Shown here: positions 9,501-15,594 of the stretch, in pieces | How the letters are laid out: every line of letters starts with the position of its first letter | Position numbering within the stretch: position 1 is the stretch's first letter | Origin: JBHHZM01 sp046758065 | Lineage (GTDB): Bacteria; Pseudomonadota; Alphaproteobacteria; JAAXGF01 | Assembly: GCA_046758065.1 (NCBI GenBank) | Contig: JBHHZM010000062.1 | Span: 1-19,109, forward strand | Length of the DNA stretch: 19,109 nucleotides | Direction: 5' to 3' | Made by a program: the position numbers and the translations under genes | The notes under the pieces: model-generated | The model's database searches: none | What the model was told of the DNA's origin: nothing | What the model saw: only the letters and a program-made list of their open reading frames with translations

Positions 9501-10072
9501 CGCTCAACGGCGGGCTGGTCGAGTTCACGCTGATCGACGGCTTCGTGCCCACGGCCGGGGATTCGATCGTCGTGCTCAGCGCGGCCGGCGGCTTGACCGC
9601 GACCGCCGGCAACGTCTCGCTCGTTTTCTCGGGTGTGACCCCCGACTTCGCGTTCGACGTCGCATTCGGGGCCAACGATGCAACGCTCACCGCGCTTGTG
9701 GATGCACAGGCGGGCGACAGCGCCCTGTTCTTCGGCGGCAACCTCGATGACGCGTTCACCGGCGGCGCCGGCGACGACGTGCTGACGGGCGGCGGGGGCG
9801 ACGACACGCTCACCGGCGGGGCCGGGGCCGACACCTTCGTGCTGGCGGCGACCGGCGATCCGCTGGCGGCGGGCGACCTGATCACCGACTTCGAGGACGG
9901 CACCGACCTGATCGGACTCGAAGGCGGGTTGACGGCCGCGGAACTCACGACCGCCGACGGCGGGTCGAGCGATACGACCGTCTCGATCGCCGCCACGGGC
10001 GAGATCCTGGCCGTGGTCCAGGGCATCACGCAGGACCTGCTCACCGGCGACGACTTCGTCCCGGTCGCGTAA
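2..10072 (+). CDS. Giant FecR / cadherin-like / NIDO / FG-GAP / beta-helix / RTX surface protein (5' end missing)
   Basis: A probable type I-secreted surface protein or adhesin. The frame is open to the left edge: 22 in-frame codons precede the first GTG (68) and already carry the start of the FecR domain, so the true start lies outside the window. Numbering from that GTG: FecR domain to about 155; Pro/Ala/Thr/Gln-rich linker 160-355; cadherin-like Ig 359-475; nidogen-like domain 530-752; an unassigned beta-rich segment 775-880; cadherin-like Ig 885-995; a third Ig-like domain split by seven FG-GAP repeats (1051-1418); Cadherin_3-like 1475-1580; jelly-roll-like 1585-1737; beta-helix repeats about 1740-3090; RTX nonapeptides 3223-3258, then an acidic C-terminus as expected of a T1SS signal. 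No autotransporter barrel, PEP-CTERM or LPXTG is seen. No HlyB/HlyD/TolC gene is in the window. Domain calls are by eye; ligand and exact role are unknown. Confidence 0.9.
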   Translation, partial: AAPFEGAPPIGQVEQITGTAQAVRAGVPVVLNAGDPVFQNDVLQTGLASELVIGFADGTIFSLSANARMVLDAMVYDPDGSGNSLVMSIVHGIFSYITGQIAPTGEMLVKTPVATIGVRGTVGHGILETVAGPLKTVASKTEGGTPADVTLEDPLTGAKLADVTDPGSVYEIASLGAPVIQRPPTPQEQQLFAQRGQDVRAIQDTFQFQYGLEQPIDQPEQGPGQGGDVGDTGAVQPPAGAPTQTGAAPEAQAAQAGTGGPLVAQAGPTPASGGIGGFDEPEFVEQEPTEPEVTSSNTQTTQTTSPPPSTSDVPVGGQTAAPRETTTEPIAAADTRTAPLPSSGTAGVQDAAAATAGTSTPPPASIGTSGAQVSAPTAAAVNNPPVVDSTASPIAEDSPNNALGLAAPVDPDGDALTITVTGLPDPAQGSVTLADGTAVSLNQTLTAAQLEGLLFVPLPNASGPAGQFVYTVFDGTNTVEVPVALNIAPVNDPPEDFDVAVTAPFVEAPAVVLAPGVSLGGNGSAAGDAGNGAAAAGGLPVPTNGELVSGLGGPAGFGENTFARNDDGSVEVDVTPVFGPQGINFFGTFFTSIFINNNGNITFGDSQSTFTPFAITGDTGIPIIAPYFADVDTRGGTVPAFDAAGTSTGSNLVYWDLDTVNGILTITWDDVGFFSHDTSLSNAFQLRIFDNGGGDFGFEFRYEDINWTTGDASDGSGGLGGTVARAGWSAGDGVNFFELPQSGVQDAMLALEDIVSNIDAPGVWQFGVEAGDVVDAGTSLDPGFLFEFQIGENDIVADNIHGTDIEDGVTTRFTITSLPTDANGDVVGLLLIDRGGTGVINEIVGPGFADVPVDVQSGDSVFYFLDLDGLAAKPAFVSFDYFTTDSGGLPGDGATVTVNLGNAPPQVDSPQVTVDEDSQDTALGLAAPVDLDGDPLTITVVSLPDAAKGTVTLADGTAVSVGQQLSAADLQGLQYDTVTDAFGAAGQFVYSVSDGAFTVEGTVDLDIAPVNDPPVARDDALATDEDTPLAGNVLADNGSGADGDVEGDTLTVTAVNGVAVDVGTQITLAGGGLLRNFDDPMVTGGDFFGGSVALDGNKVLIGASSDDTSGTDVGQAHLFDATTGALLRTFDDPTVTTRDFFGTSVALDGNLVLIGAFADDTDGVNVGQAHLFDATTGALLRTFDDPTVTGSDRFGTSVALDGNLVLIGAPSDDTSGTDVGQAHLFDATTGALLQTFDDPTVTGADSFGASVALDGNLVLIGARGDDTSGTDVGQAHLFDATTGALLRTFDDPTVTGSDFFGSSVALDGNTVLIGAPQDGTNGFFVGQAHLFDATTGALLQTFDDPTVTDADIFGALVALDGNTVLIGAPFDDTNGDSVGQAHLFDAATGALLRTFDDPTVTSTDRFGTSVALDGNTALIGASGDRLFVGQAHLFDTAAGGLLRLNADGTFDYDPNGAFDFLGAGETATDSFTYAISDGNGGSDTATVTIDIAGVNDDPVVSTGAASVARGDSVTVTGTVLQATDAETSPAGLAYTLTGEVNGIVLLGGDPPPQGRFTQAQVDAGQVTFEHDGSGTGAASFTVVAEDPDGGSSGPVTVDLNVTNLPFSGDVQEAGASLTETLDPRATYLRTNADQSQNATAFSLAALGLVPGDIAVLEPLGDYSPANGFPDTSDGTVGVFSGSDILLASDQTNRVPDAIDAGEDVLTSPTFFGGFATDIPEDFEVDPALLRVPDGASHLFFSTTNGFFQDNSDPDGDYAVRINKPLVVGVAGEGFFALNAGETFTETDVILGFDAGSRATASVSGAGAGLTVENMAIGQRGFAEFTLGGGASLTAGNVVLGFEEGGEGRLTVDGGGTALNVTAGTSLVVGEAGTGALDITGGASVTVGTPGSDAEMIIGEEPTGVGTVTVNDATLTVNGSGGLTVGNEGTGTLFIESGGTVTANGQFNNIANAGGSTGTVHVEAGGQFDVAGRLTVGGGSFDANAGFGRDAPAFGTLEIYGGTVTGQSVSIGQNERGVGTVVVDHGGIWTMSGDLLVGAAGTGTLKVTHGGQVSVAADSNAFVAIGNEVDGVGTMIVEGIGSVLDIVTVNPSDGVNTFGPSLNVGHQGTGTLIVSHGGIVNVTGPVGGLEAFMAVALAGGSSGMATVRGAGSELNVDGFVAVGGGFVDPGTGFGVPGAPTSGTLDLFGGGAVAVGTGMEVGQEANSTGSVLVSGMSVLDVAGGIGVGTGAGMGIFEIVNGGSVSAQGITVGAKGTLSGGSGTVTISGLGNGLLALSGAVVNLGQAPGTFVVEGDYTQNASATLNVTLGAGGAAIGVTGTASFAGGATVNLVQRDTARFGDAATLAAAATLGLAIADINILGALDAGLTLDIRDTGAAFQFTTITTDTQIRSTEGSFFTVEVTDAKQLYRDFVNNVANGGTVEVTSSAGAESFAAFNDDVSTTDINVTAAAAGASRLVLNSDSTANTLNVGRDGAGAATAVVGSSGSLDVSNLAILGDTGTGRAELFVHGSMSVPDMLIGNQPGAQGHVTVDGGLLDVTGTSTLRVGVEGTGDLVIERGGVANVASDVIIAEAAGSTGTVTVRDDGSQLNVARNIFVANGAFDTGTGFGTPGAATTGTLNVEAGGSVEVGDDVFIAPRADTIGTVNVTGVGSRLTVSTTDLIDTRITVGASFDGTGGTGQLTVSNGGFVGTVLLETGRSGSADNLTIVQGAGSTVRVSNEFGTAFADPADGGAFLRVAREGGQVGEMRVLEGGQVFVTSTPGQNAPVLQIARNDGSTAKLLIDGQGADPGTTFIEIFSPNTLAELAATLPAGAEPFGPLAQISRTGDGEVRLVNSGELRLIGEGATANVSQGNSNITSPRPSDGNIPERAAQSDLFIETGGKLLIDGLGGAATFNIGREANANGFASITGSDSAIEIAGRGASLIVANEGLGELSVEAGATVRIESDVDPADIFTVANFDVGFESTGDGAVTVTGADSSITLAATGALASDIGASMDIGRFGTGELSVLAGATVSNDPTGVTTIGREATGVGTVRVQGTDATTLSTLDAGAFLLVGEDFDFTTLAPAGPNTGGAGTLIIGEFGVVNADAVFVGTDGIVQGTGVLGAATANATLNAGAITLDGGTVAPGFSAGTLSIDGDLTVNGGALDIELGGTGAGQSDLIEVSGQATLNGGLVEFTLIDGFVPTAGDSIVVLSAAGGLTATAGNVSLVFSGVTPDFAFDVAFGANDATLTALVDAQAGDSALFFGGNLDDAFTGGAGDDVLTGGGGDDTLTGGAGADTFVLAATGDPLAAGDLITDFEDGTDLIGLEGGLTAAELTTADGGSSDTTVSIAATGEILAVVQGITQDLLTGDDFVPVA
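1650..2320 (+). other. Nidogen-like (NIDO) domain
   Basis: Hallmarks of the NIDO extracellular domain occur in the right order: IFINNNGNITFGD near residue 570, IIAPYFADVDTR near 600, a tyrosine-tryptophan strand VYWDLDTVNG, LTITWDDVGFF, NAFQLRIFDNGG, FEFRYEDINWTTG, ARAGWSAGDG and a closing GVWQFGV near 745. The family is found in matrix and adhesion proteins of animals and bacteria. It supports an extracellular adhesive role here; the ligand is unknown. Confidence 0.75.
3218..4321 (+). repeat. Seven tandem 159-bp coding repeats (FG-GAP type, putative beta-propeller)
   Basis: Six units of exactly 159 bp (53 codons) start at 3218, 3377, 3536, 3695, 3854 and 4013. A seventh of 150 bp starts at 4172. 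Each encodes LLRTFDDPTVT, then FG, SVALDGN, VLIGA, a variable acidic loop, and VGQAHLFDATTGA. This matches FG-GAP_2-type repeats. Seven copies is the number expected for one closed propeller. The units are very similar at DNA level, which suggests recent amplification or gene conversion. The seventh lacks three residues in the variable loop and carries a TTA leucine codon (4277), rare in this GC-rich gene. Confidence 0.85.
5290..9340 (+). repeat. Degenerate beta-helix repeats of T5SS/PEP-CTERM-associated type
   Basis: Dozens of degenerate units of about 20-45 residues alternate short strands such as LTVGNEGTGTLFIESGG, GSTGTVHVEAGG and VGAAGTGTLKVTHGG. This is the pattern of the T5SS/PEP-CTERM-associated repeat family and predicts a right-handed beta-helix. 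Two stretches end in the motif that usually closes such passengers: APGTFVVEGDYTQ near 6850 and APGFSAGTLSIDGDLTV near 9370. This suggests two passenger-like modules, about 5290-7170 and 7200-9710. Boundaries are approximate. Confidence 0.7.
9734..9841 (+). repeat. RTX (hemolysin-type calcium-binding) nonapeptide repeats
   Basis: Tandem GG-x-G-x-D units are visible: FTGGAGDDV, LTGGGGDDT and LTGGAGADT, followed by FVL and then DLITDFEDGTDLIGL, the usual segment after RTX blocks. Such repeats bind calcium outside the cell and drive folding of type I-secreted proteins. Only about three to four units are present, few for a protein of this size. Confidence 0.9.
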
Positions 10073-10074
10073 GA

Positions 10075-10277
10075 GTCCGACTCGAAATGAATTGATGGAT
10101 TTCAATGGCTTGCGGATGCAGTCGTTGCCCCTGTTGTCACCCTCGCGCTTGACGCGAGGGTCCATCCATCGGCGAGACTGCGACCGCGATGGATTGCCGG
10201 ATCAAGTCCGGCAATGACAAATTGAAGAACGGGTTGTGCCGACCCATTGATCGATAGGGCTTCATTTCGAGCCGGAC
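10075..10277. repeat. 203-bp element bounded by 16-bp inverted repeats
   Basis: The left arm 10075-10090 reads gtccgactcgaaatga. The reverse complement of the right arm 10262-10277 reads gtccggctcgaaatga, so 15 of 16 positions match. The arms enclose the facing REP-like hairpins at 10136-10218. The left arm starts 2 bp after the giant gene's stop codon. No target-site duplication is evident and no transposase is encoded, so it could be a MITE-like insertion, a long-range hairpin at the transcript's end, or part of a composite REP element. Confidence 0.5.
10136..10218. repeat. Pair of REP-like palindromes in facing orientation
   Basis: Hairpin 1 (10139-10161) has a perfect 9-bp stem accctcgcg/cgcgagggt with loop cttga. 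Hairpin 2 (10193-10215) has a perfect 9-bp stem attgccgga/tccggcaat with loop tcaag, the reverse complement of the first loop. Read on the - strand, hairpin 2 has the same plan as hairpin 1: gtca, stem, cttga, stem, ccatc. They are therefore two members of one family in inverted orientation. The second matches the short repeat common between genes in many Alphaproteobacteria. No T-run follows either stem, so a role as intrinsic terminator is uncertain. Confidence 0.75.
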
Positions 10278-10367
10278 ACGAAGGACTGTCGGCCCGCTCG
10301 GACGCCGGCGGGATCGGGCGCCGCGCCGCTTGCCCGACCGGGGCCCGGTGGCCGATGATAGCCGCCG

Positions 10368-11213
10368 ATGCCCAGGAACATCTTCCAACCGAAGAAGGCG
10401 GGGTGGCGCATGCAACAGGAACAGGACGGGCCCCGGAGCGGCGACGGGGCGGATACGCCGAAGGCCGCGACGGAGGCTGCCGCCGAGGCCGGTCAGGCCG
10501 CCCTGCCGCTGTTCTACAAGGAGCCGCAGCCGCTGCACGGCGCGGTGCACGGCGGCAAGGGCCTGAGGCAGCCGGGCGACTACCGGTTCGCCGCGAAGGC
10601 CCACGCCGTCGTCGTCCACGCCCAGGAGTTCCGCCTCGCCGCCGCGCACTATCCCATCGTCTTCGCCGACGACGACTCGTCCATGTCGCTCGCCGTGCTC
10701 GGCTACCGCGAGGGGCACAACGTCTTCGTCGACGAGGCCGGCCGGTGGGCCCCGGGGACGTACATCCCCTCCTATGTCCGGCGCTATCCCTTCGCCAGCG
10801 GCCAGGGCGCCAAATCGGACGAGGCGATTCTTTACATCGACGCGGCCAGCGACCTCCTCGTCGACCTGGAGGCCGACCCGACCGCCCAGCCGCTGTTCGC
10901 CGGCGGCGAGCCGAGCGAGCACACCAAGCGGGCGCTGGAGTTCTGCGCCGCCTTCCAGCGACAGGTGCCGGGCACCAACGCCTTCGTCGAGGCGGTCAAG
11001 GCGCGCGAGCTGCTCCAGTCCAGGGAGGTCAAGCTGGACCTGCCCTCGGGCGGGAACCAGCTCCTCACGGGGCTGCGCATCATCGAGGAGGAGAAGTTCA
11101 ACGCCCTGCCCGACGACGTCTTCCTCGAGTGGCGCCGCCGGGGCTGGGTGGCGCTCGTTTACTGGCACTGGGCCTCGATGGATAATTTCCGGCGCATGCT
11201 CGAGCGCGCCTGA
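10368..11213 (+). CDS. SapC family protein
   Basis: The 281-residue product carries the SapC-family core: LPLFYK at 46-51, an EF-x-x-AA-x-x-YPIVF segment ending at 99, AVLGYREGHNVFVDEAGRW (109-127), and YIPSYVRRYPF (132-142). The family is named after the Campylobacter fetus sap surface-layer locus; its biochemical function is not established. No signal peptide or membrane segment is visible. Stops lie just upstream, so ATG 10368 is the longest start. ATG 10410 is an alternative with a gaagg about 11 nt upstream, and the first 45 residues are low-complexity. It lies about 295 bp after the giant RTX gene and 62 bp before the cyclase gene, so co-transcription with the cyclase is possible. Confidence 0.85.
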   Translation: MPRNIFQPKKAGWRMQQEQDGPRSGDGADTPKAATEAAAEAGQAALPLFYKEPQPLHGAVHGGKGLRQPGDYRFAAKAHAVVVHAQEFRLAAAHYPIVFADDDSSMSLAVLGYREGHNVFVDEAGRWAPGTYIPSYVRRYPFASGQGAKSDEAILYIDAASDLLVDLEADPTAQPLFAGGEPSEHTKRALEFCAAFQRQVPGTNAFVEAVKARELLQSREVKLDLPSGGNQLLTGLRIIEEEKFNALPDDVFLEWRRRGWVALVYWHWASMDNFRRMLERA

Positions 11214-11275
11214 GGGCGCGGCGCGCGCACGGGCGTCGCCTGCGGCGCGAGACAGGGCGGAGCCGGCCCGCCGAT

Positions 11276-13573
11276 ATGGCGCAAGAGATTCGAGGGTCCG
11301 AGGCCGACGTTCCACCGGCCGCCGCGCGGCGGGCGCCCGGGCGGCGCCGGCCGCGCCCCGCGCCGCGCGCCCCGCTGGTCCGCGGGATCGGCGTCGGGCG
11401 CTGGCTCGGGCTGGCGCTGCTGGCGGCGCTGGTCGTGGCCCGCGTCTGGGACCCGATGCCGGTCCAGACCCTGCGCCTGCGGACGTTCGACCTGTATCAG
11501 CTCCTGCGCCCGCGCGAATTGCCGCCCCAGCCGGTCGCCATCGTCGACATCGACGAGGAGAGCCTGGCCGAGCTCGGCCAGTGGCCCTGGCCGCGCACGC
11601 TGCTGGCCGACCTGGCGGCCCGGATCCGCGACGCCGGGGCCGTCGCCATCGCCTTCGACTTCGTCTTCGCCGAGCCCGACCGCATGTCGCCCGACCGCGT
11701 CGCCGATGCCCTGACCGGCCTCGACGCGGATCTGCGCGCCCGGCTGCAGCGGCTGCCCACCAACGACAAGGTTCTGGCGCGCGTCCTGCGCGGAACCCGC
11801 GCCGTGCTGGGCCAGTCGGGCTATCCGCGCGCGCTCGGCAACACCTCGCGGCCCGTGCGCGCGGCGCCCGTGGCCACGCTCGGCGGCGATCCGCGTCCCT
11901 ACCTGTTCGCCTTTCCCGGCATCGTGCGCAACATCGCCGAGCTCGAGGACGCCGCCGCCGGACACGGCATGCTCACGCTGGCTCCCGAGCGCGACGGCGT
12001 GGTGCGCCGGGTTCCGGGCGCGATGACCGTGCAGGGCACGATCGTTCCGGCGCTCGTGCTCGACCTGTTGCGCGTGGCGGCCGGGCGGAACGCCTTCCTG
12101 GTCAAGACCGATGCGGCCGGCGTACGCGCCTTCGCCGTGGCCGGCGTCGAGATCCCGACTGACCGGCACGGGCGCGTCTGGGTGAACTACGCGCGCCACG
12201 ACCCCGCACGGTACCTCTCCGCCAGGGAGATCTTGGACGGGCGCGCGGCCAAGGGGAGCCTGGCCGGCAAGCTCGTACTCGTCGGCATGTCCGCGACCGG
12301 CCTGTTCGACGCGATATCGACGCCGCTCGATCCGGTCATGCCCGGGGTCGAGGTGCACGCGCAGTTGCTCGAGACCATCCTGACCGGGTCCTACCTCGTG
12401 CGGCCCAACTACGCGCTGGGCGCCGAGTTGGTGCTGACGGCCGCGGTCGGGCTGCTGATGGTCGGGCTGGTGCCGGTGCTCGGCGCGCTCTACACCCTGC
12501 TGCTCGGCGCCGCGATCGCGGCGGCCCTGTCCGCCGGGTCCTGGTATCTCTACGTGCGCGAGGGCACGCTGCTGGACGTGGCCTATCCGCTGGTCGCCAG
12601 CCTGGCGGTCTACGTGCTCCTGGTCTTCGTCAACTACTTCCGCGAGGAGACGCTGCGGCGCCGGGTGCGCGGGGCCTTCAGCCAGTACCTGTCGCCGGAG
12701 CTGGTCGAGCAGCTGGCGCGCCATCCCGAGCGGCTGGTGCTCGGCGGCGAGACCAAGGAGATGACGATCCTGTTCTGCGACGTGCGCGGCTTCACCGCGA
12801 TCGCCGAGCGCTACAAGGCGGACCCGCAGGGGCTGACGCGGCTCATGAACCGGCTGCTCACGCCGCTCACCGACGCGATCCTTGGGCGCCGGGGCACGAT
12901 CGACAAGTACATGGGCGACGCCGTCATGGCGTTCTGGAACGCGCCGCTGGACGACGCCCGGCATGCCGCGCACGCCTGCGAATCCGCGCTCGACATGCTC
13001 GCGGCGCTGGAGGGGCTGAACCGGGCCCGCGCGCGCGAGGCGGCGGAGGCGGTGCGCACGCACCTGCCGCTGCGCGTCGGGATCGGCGTCAACAGCGGCG
13101 AATGCGTGGTCGGCAACCTCGGCTCCGACCTGCACTTCGACTACTCCGTCCTGGGCGACGCGGTGAACCTCGCCTCGCGGCTCGAGGCCCAGTCCAAGAC
13201 CTACGGCGTGGCCGCCGTGATCGGCGCGGCGACGGCCGGGCAGGTGGCGGAGCGTTTCGCGCTGTTCGAGCTGGATCTCATCCGGGTGCGCGGCAAGAGC
13301 GAACCCGAGCGCATCTACGCCCTGCTCGGCGACGGGGCGCTGGCCGGCGATCCGGCCTTCCGGGCGCTGGCCGAGCGCAACCGCGAGATGCAGGCGCACT
13401 ACCGGGCGCGGCGCTGGGACGCCGCGCTGGAGGCGGTCTCGGCCTGCCGCGGCCTCGATCCCGGCCTCGATCTCGGGCCCTTCTTCGACCTCTACGAGGC
13501 GCGCATCCGCGCCTATCGGGCCGAGCCGCCGCCGCCGGCCTGGGACGGCGTGTTCGAGGCCGAGACCAAATAG
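11276..13573 (+). CDS. CHASE2-domain class III adenylate/guanylate cyclase
   Basis: A membrane receptor that should make a cyclic nucleotide (cAMP more likely) in response to a signal outside the cytoplasm. Layout of the 765 residues: Arg/Pro-rich cytoplasmic tail 1-35; a membrane segment at 40-57; CHASE2 sensor about 62-375, with IVDIDEESL and GQWPWPR near 89-107; about three membrane segments 380-455; a linker; a cyclase domain about 497-640; and a C-terminal helical tail. The catalytic set is complete: metal-binding D502 (FCDVRGFT) and D548 (KYMGD), base-selecting K544 and D628 (YSVLGD), transition-state N631 and R635 (NLASR). The Lys/Asp pair favours ATP. The start is ATG with a weak purine-rich stretch upstream. 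Genes of this type are often found beside FecR-domain genes, as here. Confidence 0.92.
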   Translation: MAQEIRGSEADVPPAAARRAPGRRRPRPAPRAPLVRGIGVGRWLGLALLAALVVARVWDPMPVQTLRLRTFDLYQLLRPRELPPQPVAIVDIDEESLAELGQWPWPRTLLADLAARIRDAGAVAIAFDFVFAEPDRMSPDRVADALTGLDADLRARLQRLPTNDKVLARVLRGTRAVLGQSGYPRALGNTSRPVRAAPVATLGGDPRPYLFAFPGIVRNIAELEDAAAGHGMLTLAPERDGVVRRVPGAMTVQGTIVPALVLDLLRVAAGRNAFLVKTDAAGVRAFAVAGVEIPTDRHGRVWVNYARHDPARYLSAREILDGRAAKGSLAGKLVLVGMSATGLFDAISTPLDPVMPGVEVHAQLLETILTGSYLVRPNYALGAELVLTAAVGLLMVGLVPVLGALYTLLLGAAIAAALSAGSWYLYVREGTLLDVAYPLVASLAVYVLLVFVNYFREETLRRRVRGAFSQYLSPELVEQLARHPERLVLGGETKEMTILFCDVRGFTAIAERYKADPQGLTRLMNRLLTPLTDAILGRRGTIDKYMGDAVMAFWNAPLDDARHAAHACESALDMLAALEGLNRARAREAAEAVRTHLPLRVGIGVNSGECVVGNLGSDLHFDYSVLGDAVNLASRLEAQSKTYGVAAVIGAATAGQVAERFALFELDLIRVRGKSEPERIYALLGDGALAGDPAFRALAERNREMQAHYRARRWDAALEAVSACRGLDPGLDLGPFFDLYEARIRAYRAEPPPPAWDGVFEAETK

Positions 13574-13622
13574 CCCGGCCCGCTCGGCCGGCCGGGATCG
13601 CCCGGGTTTCGCGGAAGCGAAA
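13574..13622. terminator. Possible bidirectional terminator between cyclase gene and tRNA
   Basis: Two hairpins lie between the convergent cyclase (+) and tRNA (-) genes: stem cccggcc/ggccggg at 13574-13580 and 13590-13596, and a perfect 6-bp stem tttcgc/gcgaaa with a ggaa loop at 13607-13622. Neither is followed by a clear T-run on either strand, so this is a position-based guess. Confidence 0.3.
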
Positions 13623-13648
13623 GCAGTCTTTGAGTTCGGAAGGTTAAT

Positions 13649-13722
13649 GGTGCCGCGGGGAGGAATCGAACCTCCGGCCCCACCCTTACCAAGGGTGTGC
13701 TCTACCCCTGAGCTACCGCGGC
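13649..13722 (-). tRNA. tRNA-Thr (anticodon GGU), CCA encoded
   Basis: On the - strand the cloverleaf is complete: acceptor gccgcgg/ccgcggc (13716-13722 with 13653-13659), D stem gctc/gagc with loop aggggta, anticodon stem caccc/gggtg with loop ttggtaa (anticodon ggt, 13688-13690), a 4-nt variable loop, T stem ggagg/cctcc with loop ttcgatt, discriminator A (13652) and an encoded CCA (13649-13651). G1-C72, C2-G71 and the GGU anticodon agree with threonine identity. It reads ACC and ACU codons. Confidence 0.93.
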
Positions 13723-13858
13723 GCGAAGGCGGGCGTGGATAGCCGAAAAGGCGCCGGAAACATGCCACCGGCCCGCCGGCCTGGCAAGGCCGATGTCGCG
13801 CACGGCGCCGGCGCCGGCCGCCTTGACGTCGCCGCAATCGCCGCGCAGTCTCCCGGCC

Positions 13859-14065
13859 ATGAGCGAGCGACCCCGGCGCGGCCCGCGCCTGTCCGAGAAG
13901 GGCCGGCAGGAGCGCGCGGACCGCCGGGCCCGCCTGGTCGAGGCCCTGCGCGAGAACCTGCGCCGGCGCAAGGCGCAGGCGCGCGGCCGGGCCATGGAAA
14001 CCGAACCCTCGGGCCCGGACGCCGGCGCGCCGGGCGCGGCCGACGAGCCCGGCGGCGAGGCTTGA
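13859..14065 (+). CDS. Small basic conserved-type protein, unknown function
   Basis: A 68-residue frame. Residues 1-45 are strongly basic and predicted helical (LSEKGRQERADRRARLVEAL, then RENLRRRKAQARGR). The tail is rich in Gly, Pro, Ala and acidic residues. Short proteins with this ENLRRRKAQ-type helix are familiar near murA in Alphaproteobacteria, which is my reason for calling it real; I know of no function. The frame could start at ATG 13793 (90 aa), but the extra part is low-complexity and unlike the conserved core. Neither start has a clear ribosome binding site. It might bind nucleic acid given its charge, but that is only inference. Confidence 0.6.
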   Translation: MSERPRRGPRLSEKGRQERADRRARLVEALRENLRRRKAQARGRAMETEPSGPDAGAPGAADEPGGEA

Positions 14066-14124
14066 GGCCCCCCGGCCGATACAGTAGAAACGCGCAACTT
14101 TCCGGAAGGCGAGCCCGCCCGGCC

Positions 14125-14286
14125 ATGCCCATCGTGCCCGACACCTGGATCCGCGACACGGCCAAGGCGCGCGGCATCGTCGTCGACCTCGCCCCGCTCG
14201 AGGGCGAGGCGGCGTGCGAGGCCCCGCACGCCGACCGGGGCGGCAAGTCCATGAAACGGCGCGGCATCACCCTGCCGCGGGCGTAG
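14125..14286 (+). pseudogene. dcd: Collapsed remnant of dCTP deaminase (dcd)
   Basis: An intact 53-codon frame (ATG to TAG) that looks like three collinear pieces of a normal dCTP deaminase of about 185 residues. Residues 1-14 (MPIVPDTWIRDTAK) resemble the alphaproteobacterial Dcd N-terminus. Residues 15-28 (ARGIVVDLAPLEGE) resemble the central GIIVNVTPLEPEWEG segment. Residues 29-53 (CEAPHADRGGK, then GITLPRA) resemble the C-terminus, usually CE-x-SY-x-DR-x-GK and GVTLPR. Most of the fold and the serine/arginine catalytic segment are gone, so it should be inactive. A ggaagg lies about 15 nt before the ATG. It sits directly before murA. The comparison is from memory of the family, not an alignment; a de novo small protein is the alternative. 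Confidence 0.5.
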
Positions 14287-14310
14287 CCGGCGGCGATCGA
14301 AGGACAACGC

Positions 14311-15590
<1,280 letters not shown>

Positions 15591-15594
<4 letters not shown>

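Noticed and set aside
10139..10215. Intrinsic terminators
   Set aside because: The stems are strong but no T-run follows, and the sequence plan matches REP-type repeats better.
10219..10367. Promoter for the SapC gene (ttgaag at 10222)
   Set aside because: The sequence 17 nt downstream is cattga, a poor -10 match; nothing convincing is seen in this stretch.
11159..13837. Antisense frame of 892 codons over the cyclase gene and tRNA
   Set aside because: It runs through a clear tRNA and opposite a gene with a complete catalytic site; its product is low-complexity Arg/Gln/His/Ala.
14066..14124. Promoter before the dcd remnant and murA (gatacagtag as a -10)
   Set aside because: No -35-like hexamer at a suitable distance; the ttgagg upstream is too close.
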